A stretch of DNA of 7,809 nt from an uncultured Pseudorhodobacter sp. (GCA_945957495.1 CAMFLG010000134.1:1-7809); one strand, 5' to 3'; counted from the stretch's first letter, positions 1 through 5,977 are shown. The notes: generated by a model not told the origin, from the letters alone. Numbers and translations: made by a program.

Positions 1-1920
1 GCGCTTCCGATCGGCTGCGGCCAGACCTCGCCGCCGCCTTCGGTGGTGGCGGCGTTTTCCAGCCGCCGTCAGGGCGATGCCATGCCGAAACCGGTGCCCG
101 CCCCCGCCGCAACCCGCCCCGCCGTTGGCAAACCGGCAGTGCAGAAACCCGGCGTGGCAAAGCCAAACGCGCGCGGCCTTTCGGCCCCGGTGACGGCCCC
201 CGGCATTGCCGGTGGCAAACCGCGTGGCAAGGTCGGCATCCCCAGCGCGCTGCCGCCGCTGCCTGCCAGCAATCCGAACGCCGCCGCCACCGTGACCGCC
301 ACTGCCTCTGCAGAGGCGGCGCGCGGCAAGGCCGCCACCCGCGCGGCCTCCAGCTTTGGCACAAAGCCCGCCCCGGTGCGCGGCAAACCCCGCTATCTGG
401 GGCTGATCCTGACAGCCATCCTGTTGTTCTTGCTGCTGATGATCGCGGCGTGGTCGTCCTATTCGCTGGCGTTCTGGCAAAGCGACGATGCGGCCACGGT
501 TGAAACCGTCTCCGCCGATCCGGCCCCGCCAGAGGGCGATGCGACAGTGCCCGATGCCGCCGATGAAATGGCCGCAGACATGCAAGACCCCGACAGCCTT
601 GCGGACGAGGGTTCGGGCGATGCGGTGGATGCCGCCCCCGGCGATCTGGCCGCGGCGGATCAACCCGATGCCGCCGCCGATCCCGCCCCGGCCAGCCTTG
701 ATGTCGCCAGTTCCAATGCCGCGCCGGATGCGAACCCCGCCGCCGATGCCCCGGCAACCGCACCCGTGGCCGGTCTGGACGTGGCCGCCGGAGCCGGAAC
801 GGACGCACAGGCAATGCCGCAGGGCGACGGCCAAAGCGAGACTTTGCTGGCCACCGCCGATGCGCCGCCGATGGCACCCGATCCCTTGGCGCTGCCCGGG
901 GTGGCGGCGCAAGGCGATAGCCTGCCCGCCGCGCAAGCCGTCCCGCCGCCCTTTGGCACGGTGTACCAGTTTGACGCGAATGGAGTGATCCAGCCAACGC
1001 CCGAGGGGATCATCACGCCCGAGGGCGTTCTTCTTATCGCAGGCAAGCCACCGAAAGTTCCGGCAGAGCGCCCCGCCGCCTTGGCCGCTGCCGCCCTTGC
1101 CGCCGAAACCACCGCCGCCGCGATGGCCGCAACCGCATCCCCAGCAGCCGACCCGTCGGCCGTTGCGGCTGAGGCTGCAGCGCCCCTGCCGGTGGACCCT
1201 GCGCTGGTTGGCAAAACACCAAAACCCCGCCCCGCCGGGCTGGCGCCCGCGCCGGTGGACCCGGCCGCCGCCCCCGCCGATCAGGGCGCGCTGGCCCCGG
1301 CGCAAGACAGCCGTTTCGCCAATCTGCGCCCAAAAGAGCGCCCCGCCGCCGTTCTGGCGGCAGGTGAGGCCGCACGCGCCGCCTCTGCCAACGCCTCGCT
1401 CGCCGCGCAGGCCAGTGACGCCGCGATCAGCCCGCTGGCCGTGTCGATCAGCCGCCGCCCGGCGCCGCGCCCGGATGGCATCAGCCAGGATACGGCGCTG
1501 GCCATTGCCAGCGTCGCCGCCATCCCCGAACCGGAACCGGCCAGCGCCCCTGCGGCGAAACCGGTCGCGGTGGCCGCCGCAGCCCCGGCCCCCGAGCCAG
1601 AGCCCGCGCCCACGGCAAAGGCACCCGAGGCCGATGACGAACCCGAAATGACCTCGCCCGCGCCAAAGATCCCGACCAAGGCGGCGGTGGCGAAACAGGC
1701 GACCTACAAGAACGCCATCAACCTGTCGAACCTGAACCTGATCGGGATCTATGGCACCAGCAACAATCGGTATGCGATGGTGCGCATGGGCAATGGCACC
1801 TACAAGAAGGTCAAGGTCGGCGACCGCATCGACGGCGGCAAGGTTGCCGCCATCACCGCCAGCGAAGTGCGCTATCAAAAGGGCGGACGGCTGATCACGC
1901 TGGCGATGCCGAAAAGCTGA
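1..1920 (+). CDS. Ala/Pro-rich bitopic membrane protein with PilP/GspC-like C-terminal domain (5' partial)
   Basis: The frame is open from base 1 to the stop at 1918-1920 (639 codons). No convincing start is visible: the first GTG (43) and ATG (82) lack a good Shine-Dalgarno, so the gene almost certainly begins upstream. Codons 1-130 are Ala/Pro/Lys/Arg-rich and look disordered. Codons 131-153 (nt 391-460) form one hydrophobic transmembrane helix (YLGLILTAILLFLLLMIAAW), preceded by Arg/Lys, which predicts a cytoplasmic N-terminus and a periplasmic remainder. An acidic stretch follows (about codons 162-230), then a long Ala/Pro linker to about codon 565. The last 70 or so codons are compact: INLSNLNLIGIYGT, then YAMVRM, a VKVGDRIDGG turn and a gRLITLAMP end. 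That order resembles the small beta domain of PilP and GspC, pilus and secretion inner-membrane proteins that contact an outer-membrane secretin. The family call is by pattern only. A loosely similar envelope protein of unknown role is the alternative. Confidence 0.75.
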   Translation, partial: ALPIGCGQTSPPPSVVAAFSSRRQGDAMPKPVPAPAATRPAVGKPAVQKPGVAKPNARGLSAPVTAPGIAGGKPRGKVGIPSALPPLPASNPNAAATVTATASAEAARGKAATRAASSFGTKPAPVRGKPRYLGLILTAILLFLLLMIAAWSSYSLAFWQSDDAATVETVSADPAPPEGDATVPDAADEMAADMQDPDSLADEGSGDAVDAAPGDLAAADQPDAAADPAPASLDVASSNAAPDANPAADAPATAPVAGLDVAAGAGTDAQAMPQGDGQSETLLATADAPPMAPDPLALPGVAAQGDSLPAAQAVPPPFGTVYQFDANGVIQPTPEGIITPEGVLLIAGKPPKVPAERPAALAAAALAAETTAAAMAATASPAADPSAVAAEAAAPLPVDPALVGKTPKPRPAGLAPAPVDPAAAPADQGALAPAQDSRFANLRPKERPAAVLAAGEAARAASANASLAAQASDAAISPLAVSISRRPAPRPDGISQDTALAIASVAAIPEPEPASAPAAKPVAVAAAAPAPEPEPAPTAKAPEADDEPEMTSPAPKIPTKAAVAKQATYKNAINLSNLNLIGIYGTSNNRYAMVRMGNGTYKKVKVGDRIDGGKVAAITASEVRYQKGGRLITLAMPKS

Positions 1921-1953
1921 CAGGTCCGCAAGCGCGCTGCCCGTGGGTCACGC

Positions 1954-1998
1954 CCGGAATTTTGGAAAATTCCGGACCGATTTCTTCGAAGAAATCGG
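1954..1998. repeat. Paired perfect palindromes between convergent genes
   Basis: Two palindromes sit one base apart. The first (1954-1975) has 10-bp arms CCGGAATTTT / AAAATTCCGG around GG. The second (1977-1998) is a perfect 22-bp palindrome with half-site CCGATTTCTTC. They lie 33 bp after the stop of the left gene and 11 bp before the 3' end of the hydrolase gene. Each would fold into a hairpin in RNA from either strand, so a bidirectional 3'-end or RNA-stability role is plausible, although no T-run follows. From memory, similar AT-centred palindromes recur between genes in Rhodobacteraceae, which would make this a dispersed REP-like element; I cannot count copies here. Confidence 0.75.
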
Positions 1999-2009
1999 CG
2001 GCACCCGCC

Positions 2010-3092
2010 TCAATACAGCCGCGTCAACGGCCAGGGCATCCAGCTGAACGGGCGCTGCCCCTCTGCCGAAGGGTGAATCGCCTCGGACGGATCGCGGCCA
2101 ATGTCGCGCTTGCGCCGCAGCAAAAACAGCGCCCCCCAGCTTTGCATCGTGCCCACCATCGGCGCCTTGGGATCGCAAGGATAGCGCCCGCGCCACCCCT
2201 CGGGCAGCGCCAGACCCACCGTCTCTGCCCGCTCCAACATCCAGACCAGCGGGATATTCGCCAAGGGCCGCGCCGCAGCCGACAGCCCGATCATGCCGCC
2301 GATATCGCCATGCGCGCCGCGAAACCACATCTGCTGCACATTGCCCGCGCCGCCCTCCGGCGGGGTCTGCCACAGCACCGGTTCAAACACCACGCGGGTT
2401 TCGTGCATCGCCAGCGCCTGAAAACCGTGCCGCACCGAGGTGCCGAGTTGGTGGTTGTGAAAGGCATGTTTGCCTTCGGTCAGCATCCATAACAGCGGCA
2501 GGCGGATGCCCAGCGCCTTGACCGAATCCCAGACGCCCACCATCTCGATCCCCGCGGCGGGGTGGCAATAGCGGCTGGCAAAGGCGCGGGCGGCATCGGA
2601 ATCGGGGTTGCCCTGATAATGCCGGTAGGCCAGTTGCACCGCCCGTTCGGTGGCGTGGCTGTGCTGCACCAGCCCGACCCGGTCAATCACCCCGGCCAGC
2701 GAACGAACCGCATAGCCGCCGCGCGAATAGCCGAACAGGTAGATCCGGTCGCCGGGGCGGTAATGGCTGGCCAGCCAGCCATAGGCGCGGCGGATCTGCC
2801 GGTTGATGCCGCGCCCCTGCAACACATCGCCCGCGCGCCGCCACCCTTCCCACTGCACGCCGGGTTCATAATAGACGGTGCGCTGCGCCGACGGCCCCTG
2901 TTCGGTCAGCAGTTTATACAGCAATCCGGCATTGCCCTCTTGCCCCTTGGCAAGGGTGGACAGCGTGCCATCCAGAATGATGACATGATTCACAACCCCG
3001 CGCCTGCGCCCTGGTTCCGGCGCGGCGGCAGGTGCGCTGACCACGGTTGCGTGCCCGCGCCACCAGCGATTGAGGCGTTGGATCAAAGACAA
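2010..3092 (-). CDS. DUF2235 alpha/beta-hydrolase-fold protein
   Basis: Predicted serine hydrolase of the DUF2235 type, a family that includes type VI secretion phospholipase effectors and many stand-alone proteins. With the start at 3092 the product is 360 aa. An N-terminal VIILDGT strand-turn (about residues 37-43) matches the family's DGT motif. The nucleophile elbow LFGYSRGG puts the likely catalytic serine at 123. GVWDSV (Asp189) and WFRGAHGDIGG (His261) complete the expected Ser/Asp/His set. There is no signal peptide or transmembrane helix. The frame opens after an in-frame TAA and has no ATG before the middle of the gene, so a non-ATG start is needed. TTG at 3092, four bases after GGAGGG, is the best choice; TTG 3086, GTG 3104 and TTG 3110 are alternatives. 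No VgrG, PAAR or immunity gene is adjacent, so an effector role is not supported and the substrate is unknown. The upstream odc gene ends in its own terminator, which implies a separate promoter here. Confidence 0.85.
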   Translation of the reverse strand: MSLIQRLNRWWRGHATVVSAPAAAPEPGRRRGVVNHVIILDGTLSTLAKGQEGNAGLLYKLLTEQGPSAQRTVYYEPGVQWEGWRRAGDVLQGRGINRQIRRAYGWLASHYRPGDRIYLFGYSRGGYAVRSLAGVIDRVGLVQHSHATERAVQLAYRHYQGNPDSDAARAFASRYCHPAAGIEMVGVWDSVKALGIRLPLLWMLTEGKHAFHNHQLGTSVRHGFQALAMHETRVVFEPVLWQTPPEGGAGNVQQMWFRGAHGDIGGMIGLSAAARPLANIPLVWMLERAETVGLALPEGWRGRYPCDPKAPMVGTMQSWGALFLLRRKRDIGRDPSEAIHPSAEGQRPFSWMPWPLTRLY

Positions 3093-3137
3093 GCTGCCCT
3101 CCACGCGCAAGAAAAGATGGTCGCGCCAAGCCGCAGC

Positions 3138-3167
3138 TTAACCCCTGCCCTCTGGATACAAGGTTAA
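3138..3167. promoter_or_regulatory. Candidate operator: TTAACC...GGTTAA inverted repeat upstream of the DUF2235 gene
   Basis: TTAACC (3138-3143) and its exact complement GGTTAA (3162-3167) are separated by 18 bp and lie 46-75 bp upstream of the chosen hydrolase start, within the 163 bp between that start and the odc stop. The arms are short, so chance is possible. No convincing -35/-10 pair was found beside them. Confidence 0.25.
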
Positions 3168-3202
3168 TGCGACAAAAGAACAGCGCCGATATGGCAGGCA
3201 TG

Positions 3203-3237
3203 AAAAAGCCCCGGACGGCGCGGGGCCATCCGGGGCT
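3203..3237 (-). terminator. Rho-independent terminator of odc
   Basis: On the minus strand a perfect 9-bp stem AGCCCCGGA / TCCGGGGCT (3237-3229 and 3215-3207) encloses a 13-base loop and runs directly into five T residues (3207-3203). It starts about 19 bp beyond the odc stop codon, the classic position and composition for an intrinsic terminator. It should insulate the downstream hydrolase gene from odc transcription. Confidence 0.92.
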
Positions 3238-3255
3238 GATCTTGTGCGCAAAGGC

Positions 3256-4401
3256 TTACAGCTTTTGCGACAGAACCGTCACCATGCCCAACTCACCAAA
3301 GCCATTGAAGCGGCTGTTGGTGACGGTGGAATAGGCGCCCATGCCATGCATGATGACATAATCGCCCTCGGCGATGTCGTCGGGGAAGGGCACGTCGCCC
3401 GGCAGACGATCCACGGAATCACAGGTCGGGCCAAAGCAGATGCGCGGCAGGATGGCGCCGGTGCGGCGCACGCCTTCGGGCGACATCACTTCGATACGGT
3501 CGATGATGCCGATCTGGCCCAGTTCGAACAGCGAGCCATAGACCCCGTCGTTCAGGAACACATGCGTGTCATCGCGCAGCGCCTTGACCTTTGCCGCCAG
3601 GGTAAAGCTGTCGCCGCACAGCGCGCGGCCCGGCTCGCACACCAGCGCCGGGCGGTCGGCCCCGAACGCCTCGGTCGTCACGCGGTTGATGGTGGCAAAG
3701 ATCGCCTCCAGGTCCGGCTGCACACCCGTCGCGCGCCAGGACGGGAACCCCCCGCCCACATTCAGCCGCGCAATCTTCACCCCGGCCTTGCGCGCAATCG
3801 CCGCCGCCTCGATGATGTAAGACCCCCAGGCCATCGGATCGGTGCATTGCGTGCCCGGATGGAAGGTGATCGACGGAATGAACCCGGCCTCTGCCACGGT
3901 TTTCAGCAGTTCAACCGCCAGATCCTCGGTCGCGCCGAACTTGGCGCCAAAGTTATAGGCCGCCCCCGACACCGGCAGCTTGAAGCGCACCGAAATCTCG
4001 CAGCCTTTGGCCGGAACCAACTCGATCAGCTTGGCCAGTTCGGACTTCGAATCGACCGACCAGGATTTAATGTTGCGCGCCACGGCATAGGCGATCTCGG
4101 CGCGCGAACGCACCGGGTTGTTGTAGTGAATGGCCGCATCCGGGGCCAGACGGCGGATCAGGTCAATCTCGAACCCCGAGGCGCAGTCAAACCCCTTGAT
4201 CCCGGCGGTGATCAGGTTATCGACCATTTCTTCGCCCGGGTTGGACTTGACCGCATAGGTCACAAGCCCCGGAAATCCGTCCAGAAAACGACGGGCAACA
4301 GCCTGCACAGCCTGCGGCGCAAAGAACAAAACCGGGTTCTCCGGCTGTTGTGCGCGCAAAAATTCGGTCGGATTGGTCCAGATCGTTTTGGACAGTCCCA
4401 T
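3256..4401 (-). CDS. odc: Ornithine decarboxylase, PLP-dependent, alanine-racemase fold (fold type III)
   Basis: Converts L-ornithine to putrescine and CO2, the first step of polyamine synthesis; cytosolic and probably a homodimer. The 381-aa product carries the family signature set: YAVKSN with Schiff-base Lys52, HPGTQ (His181), the phosphate-binding GGGFP loop (216-220), EPGRALCG (256-263), FGPTCDSVD with the dimer-interface catalytic Cys327 and ornithine-reading Asp328, and the late Tyr357 in GMGAYS. Cys327-Asp328 matches the eukaryotic-type ODC pair and argues against a diaminopimelate or carboxynorspermidine decarboxylase. A relaxed lysine/ornithine enzyme cannot be excluded. ATG at 4401 is preceded by AGAAAGGA with 8 bases of spacing; a TTG at 4425 in the same frame is much weaker. 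The protein is unrelated in fold to the large E. coli SpeC/SpeF enzymes. The gene diverges from an Lrp/AsnC regulator and ends in a strong terminator. No lesion is visible. Confidence 0.95.
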   Translation of the reverse strand: MGLSKTIWTNPTEFLRAQQPENPVLFFAPQAVQAVARRFLDGFPGLVTYAVKSNPGEEMVDNLITAGIKGFDCASGFEIDLIRRLAPDAAIHYNNPVRSRAEIAYAVARNIKSWSVDSKSELAKLIELVPAKGCEISVRFKLPVSGAAYNFGAKFGATEDLAVELLKTVAEAGFIPSITFHPGTQCTDPMAWGSYIIEAAAIARKAGVKIARLNVGGGFPSWRATGVQPDLEAIFATINRVTTEAFGADRPALVCEPGRALCGDSFTLAAKVKALRDDTHVFLNDGVYGSLFELGQIGIIDRIEVMSPEGVRRTGAILPRICFGPTCDSVDRLPGDVPFPDDIAEGDYVIMHGMGAYSTVTNSRFNGFGELGMVTVLSQKL

Positions 4402-4520
4402 CGGCGTGATCCTTTCTGCCAACAAGATGCAAGTCCCCTTTCGCAGCCTTCAAGGGCAGCGAGGTCATGGGCACCAGCACGGTTTTTTCCAACCAGGCCA
4501 GGTGCGTATGATCCGCCCTT
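4402..4520 (-). promoter_or_regulatory. Possible structured 5' leader of odc (speF RNA candidate)
   Basis: The region upstream of odc would give a leader of about 120 nt if transcription starts near 4520. Visible pairings include CTGCC (minus strand of 4455-4459) with GGCAG (minus strand of 4416-4420), the second arm lying just before the AAAGGA ribosome site, and a short CCCTT/AAGGG stem in between. Such a fold could control access to the ribosome site. Alphaproteobacterial odc genes are known to carry a conserved leader RNA called speF (found by comparative genomics). Whether this leader matches it cannot be decided by eye. Confidence 0.3.
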
Positions 4521-4526
4521 TTCCTG

Positions 4527-4554
4527 CAACTAGGATGACGCATATGCGTGACAA
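4527..4554 (-). promoter_or_regulatory. Candidate odc promoter with palindrome in the spacer
   Basis: On the minus strand a good -35 box, TTGTCA (4554-4549), is followed after 16 bp by a weak -10, TAGTTG (4532-4527). The perfect 12-bp palindrome ACGCATATGCGT (4538-4549) overlaps the last base of the -35 and fills most of the spacer, where a bound regulator would contact or block RNA polymerase. The -35 is convincing and the -10 is poor. Confidence 0.35.
4538..4549. promoter_or_regulatory. Perfect 12-bp palindrome, candidate operator for the odc/lrp region
   Basis: ACGCATATGCGT is self-complementary over all 12 bases and lies near the middle of the divergent intergenic region. It overlaps the promoter-like boxes of both genes. 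The adjacent Lrp/AsnC gene makes that protein the obvious candidate binder, but the core does not clearly match the E. coli Lrp consensus. Confidence 0.4.
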
Positions 4555-4576
4555 CTTCACCGAACAAAACTATATA
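4548..4576 (+). promoter_or_regulatory. Candidate upstream lrp promoter, overlapping the odc -35
   Basis: GTGACA (4548-4553, five of six consensus bases) lies 17 bp before TATATA (4571-4576, four of six). The -35 box overlaps the minus-strand TTGTCA of the odc promoter candidate, so the two divergent promoters would be back to back and could exclude each other. Confidence 0.35.
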
Positions 4577-4589
4577 ACCGCCGGAATGC

Positions 4590-4606
4590 TTCGTTATAAT
4601 GACGAA
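4590..4606 (+). promoter_or_regulatory. lrp-proximal TATAAT box inside an imperfect palindrome
   Basis: A perfect consensus -10, TATAAT (4595-4600), lies 24 bp before the regulator's ATG. It is embedded in TTCGTTATAATGACGAA, whose 5-bp outer arms TTCGT/ACGAA are exact complements around a 7-base centre, a shape and size typical of an Lrp-family site. No -35 is visible at 16-18 bp. Binding here would cover the -10 and give negative autoregulation. The promoter is likely; the operator role is inferred. Confidence 0.45.
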
Positions 4607-4623
4607 AAAGGAAGGCAAACTGC

Positions 4624-5055
4624 ATGGATGAGCTGGATCGGAACATTTTGGCGCTGCTGGGGGCGGATGCACGCATGTCGGTGGCCACGCTGGCCCGTCG
4701 CCTGAAGGTGGCGCGGTCCACCATTCAGGCGCGGTTGGAGCGGTTGGAGACCGGCGGCATCATCGCGGGCTACACGCTCAAACTGGGCGAGGCGGCCCGG
4801 CAAGGCCGCCTGCGCGCGAGCGTATTGCTGACAATCGAGCCGCGCAGCCAGGCCGCCATCCTGACCCGGCTGAAGGCGATTGGTGAGGTGGAGCGTGTGT
4901 TCACCACCTCTGGCCGCTTCGACCTTTTGCTGCAGATCGCGGCCTCGAACACCCAGGTGCTGGATCAGGTGCTGGACCAGATCGGCGCGCTGACCGGGGT
5001 GAAATCCTCGGAAAGCCTGATTCATCTTTCGACACGGTTGGACCGGGCGGTCTGA
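4624..5055 (+). CDS. Lrp/AsnC family transcriptional regulator
   Basis: A 143-aa protein, the usual length for an Lrp/AsnC member. The N-terminal MDELDRNILALLGADAR opening leads into a winged helix-turn-helix (about residues 4-60), with VATLARRLKVA as the first helix and RSTIQARLERLE as the recognition helix. The C-terminal RAM ligand-binding and oligomerisation domain covers about 64-140, with the SGRFDLLLQI strand in place of the common G-x-x-D turn. These proteins act as dimers to octamers that wrap DNA and respond to an amino acid. AGGAAGG with 8 bases of spacing supports the ATG at 4624. Its divergence from odc, across a region with two palindromes about 54 bp apart, suggests it regulates odc and itself, perhaps sensing ornithine, arginine or lysine. 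The ligand is inference. Confidence 0.93.
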   Translation: MDELDRNILALLGADARMSVATLARRLKVARSTIQARLERLETGGIIAGYTLKLGEAARQGRLRASVLLTIEPRSQAAILTRLKAIGEVERVFTTSGRFDLLLQIAASNTQVLDQVLDQIGALTGVKSSESLIHLSTRLDRAV

Positions 5056-5105
5056 CAAGCAAAGCCGTCCGACATGAGAATTTCATTTGCCAACGGACGC
5101 GCTGT

Positions 5106-5132
5106 GGTTTTAGCTTGATATCAAACAAAACC
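5106..5132 (+). promoter_or_regulatory. Nested inverted repeat upstream of the VOC gene
   Basis: GGTTTT (5106-5111) pairs with AAAACC (5127-5132), and between them lies the perfect 10-bp palindrome TTGATATCAA (5115-5124). The element ends 12 bases before the ATG, directly ahead of GGAGGA. It could be an operator or an mRNA hairpin near the ribosome site. A -35-like TTGCCA sits at 5087-5092 but has no good -10 partner. Confidence 0.35.
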
Positions 5133-5144
5133 TCGGAGGATATC

Positions 5145-5891
5145 ATGTCACATCACGGATTGCCCTGCTGGTACGAACTGGCCAGCGCCGATCTGGCGTC
5201 GAGCCAGTCGTTTTATGCCGGCCTCTTGGGTTGGAACTGGATGGATGCGGGCATGCAGGGGATGACCTACATGCTGGCCGGTCTGGGCGATACCATGATC
5301 GCCGGGCTGTTTTCTGCCGAAATGGGCCGCGCGCCGGGCTGGCTGGTGTATTTCGCGGTGGACAGCGCCGATGAAACGGCGGCCCTTGCCGCCGCCTCTG
5401 GCGCAACAACGCTGATGCCGCCTACCGACATCCCCGGCACAGGCCGCTTTGCCCTGTTCGCCGATCCGCAGGGGGCTGCCTTTGGTGTGCTGCAACCCCT
5501 GCCCGGCGGATCGGGCGGTGCCTTCGATCAGGCGCGCAGCGGCACCGGCAACTGGCACGACCTTGTCACCTCGGACGAGGCGGGTGCCTTGGCGTTTTAC
5601 GGCAAGCTGTTCGGTTGGACGGTCAGCCAGACGATGCCGATGGGGCCGGATGCCAATTACAACATCCTAAACCGCAACGGCCAGGATATCGGCGGCTGCT
5701 TTACCAGCAAGGGCAAGGCGCCATTCTGGAAACCCTATTTCGCCGTGACCTCCGCCCATGCCGCCAAGACCCGGATCACCGAACTGGGCGGCCATGTGCA
5801 GTCCGGCCCGGACGAGGTGCCCGGCGGCGCCTTCACCCTGCAATGCAGCGACAGCCAAGGTGTGACCGTCGCCTTCGTCGGCCCCGCCTGA
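5145..5891 (+). CDS. VOC superfamily protein with two glyoxalase-fold domains
   Basis: A 248-aa protein built from two vicinal-oxygen-chelate (glyoxalase/bleomycin-resistance/dioxygenase) modules. Module one, about residues 6-117, opens with CWYELASADLASSQSFYAGLLGW and closes with FADPQGAAFGVLQP. Module two, about 136-246, opens with NWHDLVTSDEAGALAFYGKLFGW and closes with SDSQGVTVAFVGP. This repeated [WH]-x-[DE]-L...FY..L(F)GW pattern is typical of the roughly 250-260-aa tandem VOC proteins related to mycobacterial CFP32/Cfp30B. Biochemical function is generally unassigned; glyoxalase or metal-dependent chemistry is possible but the ligands cannot be fixed by eye. GGAGGA four bases before the ATG at 5145 decides the start; the frame extends back to a non-ATG codon at 5115 with no ribosome site. 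The gene follows the lrp stop by 89 bp on the same strand, so read-through is possible, but a separate promoter region is likely. Confidence 0.92.
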   Translation: MSHHGLPCWYELASADLASSQSFYAGLLGWNWMDAGMQGMTYMLAGLGDTMIAGLFSAEMGRAPGWLVYFAVDSADETAALAAASGATTLMPPTDIPGTGRFALFADPQGAAFGVLQPLPGGSGGAFDQARSGTGNWHDLVTSDEAGALAFYGKLFGWTVSQTMPMGPDANYNILNRNGQDIGGCFTSKGKAPFWKPYFAVTSAHAAKTRITELGGHVQSGPDEVPGGAFTLQCSDSQGVTVAFVGPA

Positions 5892-5904
5892 CCTGCCAAC
5901 AAGG

Positions 5905-5940
5905 GCGGGCTTGCCCCCCATCGAGGGGGGACGCGCCCGC
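5905..5940. terminator. GC-rich hairpin between the convergent VOC and DUF3592 genes
   Basis: An outer 6-bp stem GCGGGC/GCCCGC (5905-5910 and 5935-5940) encloses an inner 6-bp stem CCCCCC/GGGGGG (5914-5919 and 5925-5930) with an ATCGA loop. It begins 14 bp after the VOC stop. It is very stable but lacks a T-run on either strand, so it may act as a Rho-assisted or RNA-protecting 3' hairpin rather than a simple intrinsic terminator. Confidence 0.5.
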
Positions 5941-5977
5941 GCTGCCGCAGGAAAGACCAGACACGGCGCGATCCGGT

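Noticed and set aside
488..1679. Several overlapping open frames in other frames and on the minus strand inside the Ala/Pro-rich gene
   Set aside because: Their translations are Pro/Arg- or Ala/Gly-only low complexity, expected from shifting a repetitive GC-rich Ala/Pro code; none has a ribosome site or a domain.
1962..2492. Plus-strand frame starting inside the palindromic element and running over the hydrolase gene
   Set aside because: It reads the palindromes and then the antisense of DUF2235, has no ribosome site and shows no domain.
2010..3092. Type VI secretion effector assignment for the DUF2235 protein
   Set aside because: No VgrG, PAAR, Hcp, adaptor or immunity gene is in the window, and the protein has no effector-type N-terminal domain. 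Only the hydrolase family is supported.
3244..4533. A long plus-strand open frame of 429 codons lying antisense across the whole odc gene
   Set aside because: The minus strand encodes a complete ornithine decarboxylase with all catalytic motifs, ribosome site and terminator. The antisense frame has no recognisable domain and is a by-product of strong GC3 bias.
5056..5144. Possible operon of lrp with the VOC gene
   Set aside because: The 89-bp gap contains a nested palindrome and its own ribosome site. Co-transcription cannot be ruled out, but the spacing gives no positive support.
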